A stretch of DNA of 26,024 nucleotides from a virus, in the IMG/VR virus record IMGVR_UViG_3300021139_000127, positions 1-26,024 of that record; one strand, given 5' to 3'. A program made the position numbers and the translations under genes. The notes below the pieces were generated by a model that saw only the letters and a program-made list of their open reading frames with translations, was not told the origin of the DNA and did not search any database. Positions 7,224 through 16,195 of the stretch are shown in pieces (position 1 is the stretch's first letter; each line of letters starts with the position of its first letter).

Positions 7224-9898
7224 TATGCGGCCTCTTTCAATTGAGCTAAACCGCCTTGTTTATATCCCAGATTACGCAAAGTTTTTTCTGTTAATATTCC
7301 GGCTTGTGGCCCCATTTCAAGTGCTCTTAAATCAATACGAGCAGGATTGGCAGGGTCAACAAGACCACGTTGAAGAGCTTTTTCTCTTAACAATTGATAA
7401 ATATTATGATTGCCACTTATTTGACCTAATCCAACACCTGGAGCAAATGATGGGTAGGAAAAGTTTCCGCTATTACGCAATACCGGTTTATCTGGATGCA
7501 ATTGACCAATATGTAAAATGCGGCCATCAGAACCAACCAATTGTTCTGGGTCTGTAATTGCTAATCTAGCTTGACCTAAACCAATACCCCCCTCATCTCT
7601 CATATGTTTATCTAAAATATTTTGTACTTGTTTTCTAACATTTGAGGGCGATTTTAAAAACTGATCTACGCTTGATGGATCATTTATACCTTTCCAATCT
7701 GGAATAATTGATCTCATATGATTATCTAATGCCATTTTTTGTGGTGCTGACATTGCAGCATCCGCATGGGCTAACATGGTTTCACCAGTCATATGAGCAA
7801 AATCACTACCCGATGGAGACATCTGCCATGGAATAAAGAGTGGATCTTTTCCACCAGTAAAATCTTTTAACGCGGATCCAAGTCGCATCATATCATCGGT
7901 AGGTACATCTCCGCCGGCCCAAAGATAGCCTGGATTGTTATACATAAAATGTTGTCCACCAGTACGATTAACTGGCCGATTAAACATTACATTATTTATA
8001 CCTAATAATTTTGAGCCGGCCGCTGTTCTATCAGCCATTCCAGTGATAAATGGATACCCTTCATATTGAGTCATATCTACTTTTGGAATATTTGTAGGAC
8101 CTGTTTGTTCTTCGTGAACAACCATATTTTGAACTTTTGGTAATTCTTTAACTCGTTTTTCAAATCTAGGATCAAAATTACTAATAGTTCTTGATGTGGG
8201 TGCGGCAAACATAGGTTGAGGAGTAATAGCCCTTAACATACTATTGCCCTCACCCATCATGGCTTTATTAATCTCCGATCCGGCTAACTTACCAACTCCC
8301 TTAATTCCACGCGCTATCTCACCAGGTCCGGCCAAAGGCGACCAATCGCCCGCAGCACTGGCCATCTTAACCAGGTTGGAGTTCATCCTTGCAGGATCAT
8401 TTGTGACCTCTGGGAACATTTGTTTTAGTTCCTCAGATCCATAGGGAGCATGTTCTAACCTATCTCCAGTTATGGCATTAGCTAGATTGTATATGTCAGA
8501 CGGTGCGCCAAGTGTTGCAGCAGTGGAGCTTCTTAATCCACTAGCTAGCGTATCACCTAATGCAGTCAATGGAGCACCAAAGCTCTTAACGTCATTAACT
8601 ACACGGTCTGTTGTCAGTGGTCCGCCTTGATTGGGCTGTCCGCCCCTTCCAAAATGCTGCACAGCGCCACCATCTGCATGCCCTGGAGGCTCATCGGCAA
8701 TTAAGTGTGCTAGACCGGCAGCGCCAGGGCCAATTAATCCCGCGTACTTACCAACCTTTGGAATGTGTGATAAGAATGGGGCAGCAGCACCCACTGAGTT
8801 AATTGCGCCTGCTATCTTATTACGAATACCTGGCTCTTGAAAACGTTCTGCGGCCTCGCCTGCGTTCCATCCTGCCAATGGTATTTGACCAGGTAATTTA
8901 CTTGCTCCGCCAATTAGTTTTGCCTTAGCAATTCTATTAGCCTCTTGTGCCATTCTGGCCTCTTCGGCTTTCTTTGCAAGTTGAAACTCTGATTGGCGTG
9001 CCGCATGAGCATTTTGTTTTTCGGCGTTAGTTGCTAAAAAACTAGACTGCCTTTCCTGCTCTGCCCTTGCATGATTAGCCTCTCTTTGTTTTTCAATATC
9101 ATTAAATGTTCTTAACCTGTGCGCTTCTCTATCTTCATGGGCTTGGCGTCTAGCCTCTTCAGTACGCTTGTGCTCGGCCTCTCTTTGATTCTCAGATTGC
9201 TCATGTGCAGCACGAGCGCTCTCTTCACGTTGAGCACGTTCAGCCTCAAGTTTATCTCTATACTCTTGTTCTTTTTGTGCCGCTACTTCAGGAGGCAATG
9301 CAAGTGATGTTCCACCCTGTGGGACTACAAATCCAGTGTTGCCGGCGTTAAACTGTTTTGCCGCCATAGCTTTTGCATATGCATCTTCGTAGTCTTTGCC
9401 ACCAAAGAATTGACCCTCACCTTCAGGTCCCTTATGTTGCGTTAAGCTGTAGTTTTCAACCGCATTTGGACCCTTGTCTAATTCAGGCGGTAAACCTGGA
9501 AACTCACGACGCTCAAACTCAGCGCCAGGTACATATGGCTTACCAGGAACATAAATACCTGGCTTATACGGTGCTCCAGGCTTATACGTGCCCTGTGTAA
9601 ATTCACCAGGGTTTTTAGGTAATGGATTCGGTTCAGATGGATGGTAGTCTGGGAAATCAGAATTAAACCAGTTCTTACTGCCAAAAGGCAATCCAACTAC
9701 TTGTGCGCCACCTGCACCAAGTGCACCTAATGCGGGATATGCCGCCTCGGGATGCAAGGTATTTTGGGATGCACTTGGAGCAGTTGGTGTGGTAGATGTA
9801 GTCGGAGAATCTTCCGCAGGCACTACATTAGACGCAGTTTGCGGTCTAAATACGTCAGGGTGAAGATCTTCTTGAGGTACTGGAGTTCCAATTGCCAT
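7223..9898 (-). CDS. Large multidomain internal virion (ejection) protein, 891 aa
   Basis: Regions in order: residues 1-100 disordered and Pro/Ser/Thr-rich; 103-127 a short repeat of the form YxPGxP; 205-325 a long, highly charged coiled coil rich in Glu, Arg, Ala, Gln and His; 360-402 a Gly/Ala-rich hydrophobic stretch (AGAINSVGAAAPFL, YAGLIGPGAAGLAHLIA) that could insert into membrane; 408-426 the xGG motif cluster (ADGGAVQHFGRGG); about 605-870 a conserved domain with EGYPFITGMADRTAAG, RPVNRTGGQHFM and PGYLWAGGDV, a pattern I recall from polyvalent phage proteins. The C-terminus is KQGGLAQLKEAA. The composition, membrane-active middle and size fit a protein packed in the capsid and ejected into the host. 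The DNA encoding the C-terminal domain is much more AT-rich than the middle. Confidence 0.8.
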   Translation of the reverse strand: MAIGTPVPQEDLHPDVFRPQTASNVVPAEDSPTTSTTPTAPSASQNTLHPEAAYPALGALGAGGAQVVGLPFGSKNWFNSDFPDYHPSEPNPLPKNPGEFTQGTYKPGAPYKPGIYVPGKPYVPGAEFERREFPGLPPELDKGPNAVENYSLTQHKGPEGEGQFFGGKDYEDAYAKAMAAKQFNAGNTGFVVPQGGTSLALPPEVAAQKEQEYRDKLEAERAQREESARAAHEQSENQREAEHKRTEEARRQAHEDREAHRLRTFNDIEKQREANHARAEQERQSSFLATNAEKQNAHAARQSEFQLAKKAEEARMAQEANRIAKAKLIGGASKLPGQIPLAGWNAGEAAERFQEPGIRNKIAGAINSVGAAAPFLSHIPKVGKYAGLIGPGAAGLAHLIADEPPGHADGGAVQHFGRGGQPNQGGPLTTDRVVNDVKSFGAPLTALGDTLASGLRSSTAATLGAPSDIYNLANAITGDRLEHAPYGSEELKQMFPEVTNDPARMNSNLVKMASAAGDWSPLAGPGEIARGIKGVGKLAGSEINKAMMGEGNSMLRAITPQPMFAAPTSRTISNFDPRFEKRVKELPKVQNMVVHEEQTGPTNIPKVDMTQYEGYPFITGMADRTAAGSKLLGINNVMFNRPVNRTGGQHFMYNNPGYLWAGGDVPTDDMMRLGSALKDFTGGKDPLFIPWQMSPSGSDFAHMTGETMLAHADAAMSAPQKMALDNHMRSIIPDWKGINDPSSVDQFLKSPSNVRKQVQNILDKHMRDEGGIGLGQARLAITDPEQLVGSDGRILHIGQLHPDKPVLRNSGNFSYPSFAPGVGLGQISGNHNIYQLLREKALQRGLVDPANPARIDLRALEMGPQAGILTEKTLRNLGYKQGGLAQLKEAA

Positions 9899-11652
9899 TA
9901 TTTATACACCCATTGTTTGCCATCCCATACGCTCATTTTTCCTGATTTAGTTGGACGTTCTTCACCAACTTTTGGAGGGATAGTTTTGTCGTTAAAATAT
10001 TTTGGAAAGTCTTGCTTGAGTTGTTTCTCGTATTTATCTTCTAATGCTTGATTTTCAGGAGACTGTATAAAATCATAAGGATCTGGATTATCGTGTGAGT
10101 TTTTATATTGACTCCACAAAGTTGCTTGCTCTTTTGCTTTTTGTGCGGCGGCTCTAATAATCGCTGAGTTCATTATGTTACTCTCAGCGGTATATTGTGT
10201 GCCAACACCCTTAGCATCAATTGCCATTTTCTCAAGTGCCGCACCAAGTCTTGCGCCAGATCCTGCAAACATTTGCTGCGCATAATCAAGACCCAATTTC
10301 TGTGCATTAGTATCTGTCTTGCTACGCTCTTGGATTGACTCTTCAGGCAATGTTAACTTACCGTACGCTTTTTCTGCACTTCCACCAACATATGGCAGGT
10401 GTGATATAGCACCAACAGCGGCAGGTACTATGCCTGCATGTTCTGTGATACCAAAGTCATAGGGGCGTCTAGTAGCATGGTCAATAACTTGATTGGCTGA
10501 TAAAGCAATCTCATCTGCCCGCTTACCGTTTTCTTCTACCTTAGAAATAAATTCACCGGCTTTTTTACGCTCTTCTGCAGTAGATTGTGATTTTGCCGCA
10601 TTAATTGCTTGTTGCCTTTTAGCCTCTGTTTCTATCTTAGCTTTAGCTGCCTCTTTAGCTATTTCATTTTGCAATTCTTGTTCTGCTTTTATCTGAGCTA
10701 AAGATTTATATCCGCCAGGTTGAGATACTGTTTGGAATGGTGCAGATTGTTGTTGGCCTGGAATTGCAGAAATTTGCTTGTTCTCAAATTTTAACAATTG
10801 GCCTTGACCTTGACCTTGACCAGGTTGCGGTATTGCATTTACCTGATTAGGCATCAATTTAGATATTGGGGTTTGTGGAGCACCTGGCGCTGTAGCAGTC
10901 GTTGGTTTTCCAGATGCTTGTGGTGTAGTCTGTTGAACTACAGATTTTGGAACAGATCTTCCACTTGGTAATTTTCCAGTGCTCACAAATTCGCGATACT
11001 GTATAGCATTCATATCCTCGACACCAACACCAGGGATATTAAATGGATGTTGTTCGTATGATGCAGGATTGTTTTGGAAGTTTTGTTCGGCCGTATTTCT
11101 AGCCTTATTCATCTCAGCCAGTTGCGCACCAATGAATTTATTGGCCTCTGCTAATCCTGCAGGACCTTGGCTCTTAAGGTATGCGGCATATTGAAGAACA
11201 CTAGGGGGAAGTGCAGATATATCTTGAGTGCCTGCTGTGCCTGCTGTGCCTGCTGTGCCTGCAGTGCCTGCACCGCCTGCAACATTCCCCCCGCGAAGAG
11301 CCTCAAGTTGCTTATCAAAACTGCTTGACATGTTTTGATTCATTTGTTGGCTACCACGTAAGGCAGCCATCTGAGCACGCATGTTGAATATATCTTGCGC
11401 TTGCTGATCTTTATAATTCTGGCGTTGCTGTGACTGACCCACAAGCGCGGCTTGCATGTCTTGTATCGTGTCACCCAAAGGATTAACTTTAGATTTTCTG
11501 TTAATCAAATCTTGCATTTGAGCAAGAAGCTCTTCCGTTTGTGTTGGATCAAGCATGTTGTTGCCAGGAACAGAAATGCCGCCCTTTACTGGAGCGGCCT
11601 TAACTACAGCGCCTGGTAGTGAATCTAATCCACCTGTTGTTTCTTCAGCCAT
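9898..11652 (-). CDS. Low-complexity internal virion protein, 584 aa
   Basis: No enzyme domain is recognised. The first 120 residues are helical and Gln/Met-rich (LLAQMQDLINRK, RQNYKDQQAQDIF). Then comes a (AGT)n low-complexity tract encoded by a 9-bp tandem repeat, a helical segment (AEANKFIGAQLAEMNKAR), a Pro/Gln/Thr-rich linker with GQGQGQ, and a long Ala/Lys/Glu-rich coiled coil (AKAKIETEAKRQQAINAAKS). A second helical domain follows (NAQKLGLDYAQQMFAGSGAR), with a C-terminal KSGKMSVWDGKQWVYK. This layout resembles podovirus ejection proteins by style rather than by identifiable homology. It sits between two other internal-virion-type genes and overlaps the downstream start by one base. 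Confidence 0.7.
   Translation of the reverse strand: MAEETTGGLDSLPGAVVKAAPVKGGISVPGNNMLDPTQTEELLAQMQDLINRKSKVNPLGDTIQDMQAALVGQSQQRQNYKDQQAQDIFNMRAQMAALRGSQQMNQNMSSSFDKQLEALRGGNVAGGAGTAGTAGTAGTAGTQDISALPPSVLQYAAYLKSQGPAGLAEANKFIGAQLAEMNKARNTAEQNFQNNPASYEQHPFNIPGVGVEDMNAIQYREFVSTGKLPSGRSVPKSVVQQTTPQASGKPTTATAPGAPQTPISKLMPNQVNAIPQPGQGQGQGQLLKFENKQISAIPGQQQSAPFQTVSQPGGYKSLAQIKAEQELQNEIAKEAAKAKIETEAKRQQAINAAKSQSTAEERKKAGEFISKVEENGKRADEIALSANQVIDHATRRPYDFGITEHAGIVPAAVGAISHLPYVGGSAEKAYGKLTLPEESIQERSKTDTNAQKLGLDYAQQMFAGSGARLGAALEKMAIDAKGVGTQYTAESNIMNSAIIRAAAQKAKEQATLWSQYKNSHDNPDPYDFIQSPENQALEDKYEKQLKQDFPKYFNDKTIPPKVGEERPTKSGKMSVWDGKQWVYK
11227..11280. repeat. 9-bp tandem repeat (six units, last degenerate)
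   Basis: Units of TGTGCCTGC are repeated head to tail: three exact copies flanked by AGTGCCTGC copies, with a final ACCGCCTGC. Because the unit is nine bases, copy-number change would add or remove Ala-Gly-Thr triplets in the internal virion protein without shifting the frame. It forms a flexible linker between two helical regions of that protein. Confidence 0.9.
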
Positions 11653-11662
11653 TGTTTATTCC

Positions 11663-12607
11663 TTATTGAGTAGCGTTATCAGAACTACTACTACTATTAT
11701 CTGGATTTGATTGTAATGGGTTACCATTTGCATCAGTTAAACCGCCTGTGGGAGCATTAACAGTGGTATTAATACCATTTGCTGTTGGGGCTGTTGTATT
11801 ACCTAATCCCGATAATCCCAAACTACTACCAATACTATTAATTAAATTTGCGCCAATTGCGCCAGGGTTAGCCGACGCATATTGTGATAAAGAATTTAAC
11901 AAACTAAGTGGCGATACATTTGTTGTGTTTGTAACAGTTGTTGGCGCTTGAATTGTTCCAAGAATATTTGCCAACTGTGCTGTAGCAGTCAGTGGACTTG
12001 CTTGTTGTGCCTGGCCAAGTGTTGTCTCAGCCGCCGTGCCCTGTGCGCCTGATTGGCTCTCACCTGTTGCCGCATTAACACCGGTTGCCTGGTTGTTAAG
12101 TGCCGCAGTGTTGAGTGCTGTATTCATTGTGGCGTTTGCGTTCGCAATTGCAGTATCTCTTGCTGTTTGACTGCGCAAACTACCAAATTGACCAGATGAT
12201 GTTCCGCCCGCACCGGCTTGATCCGCAATTTGCGGGAGAGATTGTGCAAGCATTTGCTGCTCAGATGCAGCTAAACCGCCTAAAGCAGTGTTGGTATTTG
12301 GTGTGATAGTTCCATTGGGATTTGTAATCCATGGATTAGCCGCACCAGATGCTATTGTATTAAGTGTGCTCTGTGATTGTGTAAATGGATTGTTTGGGCC
12401 ACTTAATTGATTGATCGCTTGTCCTGCAACAGTATTTTGCAACTGTGGCACATTACCAGAATTACTTACTGCATTATTAACTAAATTTTGTTGTGCGGTA
12501 TCGTACCATGATGGTAATGTTGTGGCCGTAGATGTGCTATTAACACCTAAACTACCGATTTTATTTGCTGCGGAATTTAATCCGGATGTAATGCTAGAGA
12601 GTGCCAT
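11663..12607 (-). CDS. Small-residue-rich internal virion protein, 314 aa
   Basis: The protein is dominated by Ala, Asn, Thr, Gly, Ser and Gln with few charges. A helical stretch lies near residues 38-70 (WYDTAQQNLVNNAV, LQNTVAGQAINQL), and another around residues 109-133 (GGLAASEQQMLAQSLPQIADQAG). A region GGTSSGQFGSLRSQTARDTA around residues 134-153 is the only part with conserved-looking charged residues. The end is a Ser/Asn/Asp tail. No transmembrane anchor is convincing. Position among other ejection-type genes and composition suggest an internal or minor structural protein, similar in style to podovirus DNA-injection proteins. No firm family. Confidence 0.68.
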   Translation of the reverse strand: MALSSITSGLNSAANKIGSLGVNSTSTATTLPSWYDTAQQNLVNNAVSNSGNVPQLQNTVAGQAINQLSGPNNPFTQSQSTLNTIASGAANPWITNPNGTITPNTNTALGGLAASEQQMLAQSLPQIADQAGAGGTSSGQFGSLRSQTARDTAIANANATMNTALNTAALNNQATGVNAATGESQSGAQGTAAETTLGQAQQASPLTATAQLANILGTIQAPTTVTNTTNVSPLSLLNSLSQYASANPGAIGANLINSIGSSLGLSGLGNTTAPTANGINTTVNAPTGGLTDANGNPLQSNPDNSSSSSDNATQ

Positions 12608-12608
12608 A

Positions 12609-13724
12609 TTACGCCTTTACCTTCTTATGTGCGTCTGCCAAATAGCCTAACGCCCCCTTACTATCTGGAGGTAATTTTTTAGGATCATGCGCTGTTTTAT
12701 GTGCGCGAATTGTTTCTAAAAAGTGATCAAGCACTTTGGCGCCACTATCGTTACTGCCGTTACCTAAAGATGATACAACATCTGCAGGAATAACAAACTC
12801 GCCATTGGCCAACATCGCAGGCACATCATCACTTGTACCATCTCCCGCACCTTTGACAAAACGGTTGTTCATACCGCCTTCGCTGTAAAATTCTGGAACA
12901 TGTCCGCCATCTGCAAAATGTGGCCCAACGTTGAGCATTGCGTGTGCATTAGATGGACCTAAATGTGCCGTACCGCGACCACGCCATAATCCGGCGCCAC
13001 GTGGCATCTCAGGATTAATATCAACATCACTACCTTCAGCATAATGCTGAATATGTCCGCCTTCTTTTACGTATTGATTTGCCGCTGTAGGAGGAGCAAA
13101 CTCTGCGCCAAATGGATTAACCTGCGAACCACTGGATTTTGTCAACCCTGGTGTTAATCCAGATACAGGAGCCGAGGCTCCCAGGCTAGATAATCCTCCA
13201 GAATTTCCGCCAGAACCTGTTCCAGAACTTCCACTACTACCAGTTCCAAATATTGCGTTAAGCGCTTTGTTAATTGCAGGAGACGCAAGATAGCTTGCTA
13301 ATCCTGCACCTGCCGCGACAGGAGCTGCTGAGGGCAAAGCACCGAGTGGTACACCAGACGCTGCTCCGGCCGCACCACCAGTTACAGGAGATGCTATCGC
13401 TCCAGATGCATCTGCGGCGTCAGCACCGACTGTTCCTGCATTAAATGCCGCTGTTTGTGCCGCCTCACCCGCTGCAGCATCTGCTGTAAGTCCTGCATCT
13501 GCCGCAGTTAATTCTGGAGCCGCTGCAGCACCTAATCCGCCAGTTGCAACAGTAGCGGCCAGTATTTCAGCAGGAAGCGCATATGGGTTTGCCTGCAAAT
13601 TGCTGAATGCTTTTGCGGGATTTGTTAGCGTCGTGGATATGTCATTTGGAATATTACTAATACTATTCAAAAGACCAGAACCCGCGTCTTCAATGCTTTG
13701 AACTGGATTGGACCAAAAGCTCAT
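12609..13724 (-). CDS. Internal virion/minor tail protein with xGG motifs and tape-measure-like C-terminal segment
   Basis: The N-terminal 20-160 residues are Ala/Gly/Pro-rich and include hydrophobic patches (AAPVAAGAGLASYLASPA). A Gly/Ser linker follows. From residue 219 a motif-rich part begins: KEGGHIQHYAEG, then ADGGHVPEFYSEGG (271-284), then GDGTSDDVPAMLANGEFVIP (294-313). The last pattern is widespread near the C-terminus of phage tape-measure and internal virion proteins. It ends with a basic helical tail (AHKTAHDPKK, LADAHKKVKA). The role is probably structural and ejected with DNA. Upstream lies a 60-bp gap with a TATATATA element and an AGGA ribosome-binding site. Confidence 0.75.
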   Translation of the reverse strand: MSFWSNPVQSIEDAGSGLLNSISNIPNDISTTLTNPAKAFSNLQANPYALPAEILAATVATGGLGAAAAPELTAADAGLTADAAAGEAAQTAAFNAGTVGADAADASGAIASPVTGGAAGAASGVPLGALPSAAPVAAGAGLASYLASPAINKALNAIFGTGSSGSSGTGSGGNSGGLSSLGASAPVSGLTPGLTKSSGSQVNPFGAEFAPPTAANQYVKEGGHIQHYAEGSDVDINPEMPRGAGLWRGRGTAHLGPSNAHAMLNVGPHFADGGHVPEFYSEGGMNNRFVKGAGDGTSDDVPAMLANGEFVIPADVVSSLGNGSNDSGAKVLDHFLETIRAHKTAHDPKKLPPDSKGALGYLADAHKKVKA

Positions 13725-13784
13725 TTTAAATTCCTATTATGCTATATATATTAATGCAGAAAACACGAGCTTAATGCCCTGTAA
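13725..13784 (-). promoter_or_regulatory. AT-rich intergenic region, possible late promoter
   Basis: This is one of only two sizeable gaps in the late operon. Read on the minus strand it holds TTAATATATATAGC followed by AATAGGAATTT just before the ATG of the internal virion gene. A similar ATATATA element precedes the gene at 20553. The likeness to TATA-like phage late promoters is suggestive only; no -35 box is evident. Confidence 0.22.
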
Positions 13785-14042
13785 TTAATGTGTTTTGCCG
13801 TTAACAACTGCCGTAAAATTCCTACCCCATTCTTGCCAAGTAGCAAAAGAATCGCCAGAGGGTAATGCATATGCAGAGAATGTTGGTGTTGCTGATATAG
13901 AATCGGCAGTTTCTCTCCAGTTAGCCTCTGACTCAATTATAAATGGCTCTTCGCTATAATAAACTTGTAGCTCACCAACATAATCATCCCAGGTTATGTG
14001 ATCTGGGGACACAGGGAAAGATTGATTAATCTTCCTTGGCAT
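13785..14042 (-). CDS. Small unknown structural-region protein (85 aa)
   Basis: A soluble, Trp/Tyr/Glu-rich protein (PDHITWDDYVGELQVYY near residues 13-27, then NWRETADS and FATWQEWGRNF near residues 66-76). No cysteines, signal or membrane segment. Its ATG shares one base with the stop of the nozzle-like gene upstream (TAATG), which supports coupled expression with virion genes. No family recognised; it may be a small head-tail or tail component. Shadow frames on either strand here are less plausible because this one keeps the operon spacing. Confidence 0.6.
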   Translation of the reverse strand: MPRKINQSFPVSPDHITWDDYVGELQVYYSEEPFIIESEANWRETADSISATPTFSAYALPSGDSFATWQEWGRNFTAVVNGKTH

Positions 14043-16195
14043 TATGGACGCTCGTCACCGAGTTCTACGGTCATTAGAATACGACCCAGTTCATAATTGC
14101 CATCAACTTCATTAGATTCAAACATTAATCGAGCCTCTCTATGCTCAATACGCATATCTATTTTATCCGGATTGCTTGTATTGGGTCCAAATGGTACTGG
14201 ATCAGAATCCTCTTCTGGCCCGTTGGCGTACTTTTTACCCAGTACAGTGACGTTTAATGTGCCGCTTTGAACAAAATCAGGCTCAATACGTCTGATATGT
14301 AGGCGTCTATTAACGCCAACCGGCTCCGCATGCGTTGATGGATTACCTGCTAACCAACTTAAATCACAAGTTGTGAAACTAGAGTCGATTGCACTTTCCT
14401 GAACGCCAGACGTCTTGTTCACGCCCTGCTCATGTTGCCAGATACCGTAACCGCCAACTACGCCGTAAACCGCTGTTCCGGCCGCAGGGGTTGATGCCAG
14501 TGTTGTCGTTACTGTTACCAGTGTGGCGCCAGGGATACCAATTGTGGTGTTGTTAATAAACGTACTTGTTGATACTTTGTATTTTGTTGCACTTGCTACA
14601 GTTGAAAACGTTACATATGTACCCGGTCCAAACGTTGGCGTAACGTCTCCACTCACATAAAATTGTGAAGATGTTGGCGCTGATTGTCCTGTTGGTGTGG
14701 CAATTACAAAGAATGGCTCACCAAACGTGACGTTATAATTCCAGTCCGCCCATAGTGGGTTAGGGAAAATCTCAGTGGTGTATCCGCAAGATCTTTGCGC
14801 ACCAACAGCCTGTCCGGCGTCATACCAGATCTGGTCTTTGGTGTTATAGATGATTGCGTCATTGCACTCTACAGACGTTCCGCGTGGGTAGAAAAACCAA
14901 ATCTCATTGTAGCGCGGGACCTTAGTGGCCCATACTTTCTGGCGCTGAGTGTAGTTCATGTTGTTGAACAACCAGTTTACATTCTTGTCGTTTGGCAGTA
15001 CCTTAACGCCACCACTGTACATGTAGAAACGGTCAACACCCATCCAGTAATATACGTTATCCATCTCAACAATTGCACTGGATGACATAACCGATATTTG
15101 ACTGGAAATAATGTCATAGTTCCAGTAATAGGGCGCTGTACCATTAAATGACACACGAATTAAGCTATCTGTAGCCCAGAACAGTCCAGACGGTGAGTTA
15201 GTACCACCGCGCATTGGCATGCCCTTGATGATTTTACTCGAGGACATGTTAACCTGGTTAGCCGTTGCGCCGTTCCAGTCGTTTAAGTTTTGAACGCTGT
15301 ATGTTGTGCTGACGTTGTTATTGGCAATATAGCCATCATTACCGTACACAAAAAGGTACGGATAGAGCACACAAACGCCCCCAGAGACGCTAATTGGCTG
15401 AAAGGTAGGGTACTGACCCCCGCTGTCTGATAAGCCCGCCAAGGACCATTGTTCAGAGCTATTAGGCAGTATGCTACCAATCTGGACCTGAGAGTTTACC
15501 GCACTGTCAATAGAGGATAGATTTTGGCCAGGATGCGCAATAAGTTCTAATACGCCACCACTTGGATTGTGTTGTGCGTCAAATTGCCATAACAGATTAG
15601 AGTTTGCCGCAAAGTTAACATTATCTGAGTATGCGGTTGTTAAAGAATTAACTGTTACTGCCGGCGTTCCGGTAAAGGTAATGACGGTGTTGGGGGTTGT
15701 AAAGGTTGCGCCGGTAACGGTATAAACCGGCGCGCCAACAACTTGAGAAAATACGACTTTTGAGCCAATTGGAAACGCCTTTGTGTAATCTATTACTGGT
15801 GTGGACGTACTAATTATTGTAAAGGTTGTAGTGGTGTTGGAATTAATCGGAACGCCGCCATAACCCGGTAAGAATTGAGCGCTGTAAGGCCCGGATCCAA
15901 CGCCATAAGTATTGCCAAGAGTAAATACATCAAGGCCGTTTTGATTTCCTGCGAAAACATAGTTTACTCCGTTATAAGGGACGGCGATCATGCCCCTCGG
16001 TATGCCGTTGAATGTATTGAAAATCTCACTGTAGCCGCCCATCTTTTTTGGCGTTCCACGTTGAAATCTGCACCATACACCATCGGTATATTCCGCAGTC
16101 TCAAATACAGTTCCGTCTCTTTTAATACCCGGCTTTACAGCCAAAGAGTAAACTTGACTGTATTGTGGTTGGACTTGTTGCTGTTCGTCAGCCAT
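14042..16195 (-). CDS. Tail hub/nozzle-like structural protein, 717 aa
   Basis: The N-terminus (LAVKPGIKRDGTVFETAEYTDGVWCRF, here residues about 18-44, then QRGTPKKMGGYSE) is the recognisable part: it resembles the family of podovirus tail proteins related to P22 gp10 or tail nozzle proteins, in which a short PGI/RDGT-like segment is followed by GVWCRFQRGTPKKMGG. The remainder is beta-rich with aromatic-rich strands (YVFAGNQNGLDVFTLG, YYWMGVDRFYMYSGGV, NEIWFFYPRG), consistent with a beta-propeller. The role would be to close and extend the portal-proximal tail. It follows the fiber gene and two adaptor-type genes in transcription order, which fits tail assembly. The exact family should be checked by structure prediction. 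Confidence 0.7.
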   Translation of the reverse strand: MADEQQQVQPQYSQVYSLAVKPGIKRDGTVFETAEYTDGVWCRFQRGTPKKMGGYSEIFNTFNGIPRGMIAVPYNGVNYVFAGNQNGLDVFTLGNTYGVGSGPYSAQFLPGYGGVPINSNTTTTFTIISTSTPVIDYTKAFPIGSKVVFSQVVGAPVYTVTGATFTTPNTVITFTGTPAVTVNSLTTAYSDNVNFAANSNLLWQFDAQHNPSGGVLELIAHPGQNLSSIDSAVNSQVQIGSILPNSSEQWSLAGLSDSGGQYPTFQPISVSGGVCVLYPYLFVYGNDGYIANNNVSTTYSVQNLNDWNGATANQVNMSSSKIIKGMPMRGGTNSPSGLFWATDSLIRVSFNGTAPYYWNYDIISSQISVMSSSAIVEMDNVYYWMGVDRFYMYSGGVKVLPNDKNVNWLFNNMNYTQRQKVWATKVPRYNEIWFFYPRGTSVECNDAIIYNTKDQIWYDAGQAVGAQRSCGYTTEIFPNPLWADWNYNVTFGEPFFVIATPTGQSAPTSSQFYVSGDVTPTFGPGTYVTFSTVASATKYKVSTSTFINNTTIGIPGATLVTVTTTLASTPAAGTAVYGVVGGYGIWQHEQGVNKTSGVQESAIDSSFTTCDLSWLAGNPSTHAEPVGVNRRLHIRRIEPDFVQSGTLNVTVLGKKYANGPEEDSDPVPFGPNTSNPDKIDMRIEHREARLMFESNEVDGNYELGRILMTVELGDERP

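Noticed and set aside
6937-7557. Plus-strand open frame (206 aa) across the junction of two late genes
   Set aside because: It spans a TAATG junction of two well-supported minus-strand genes and has no recognisable domain; treated as shadow.
11227-11280. CRISPR-like repeat
   Set aside because: Units are only nine bases with no spacers, lie within a coding frame and encode AGT repeats.
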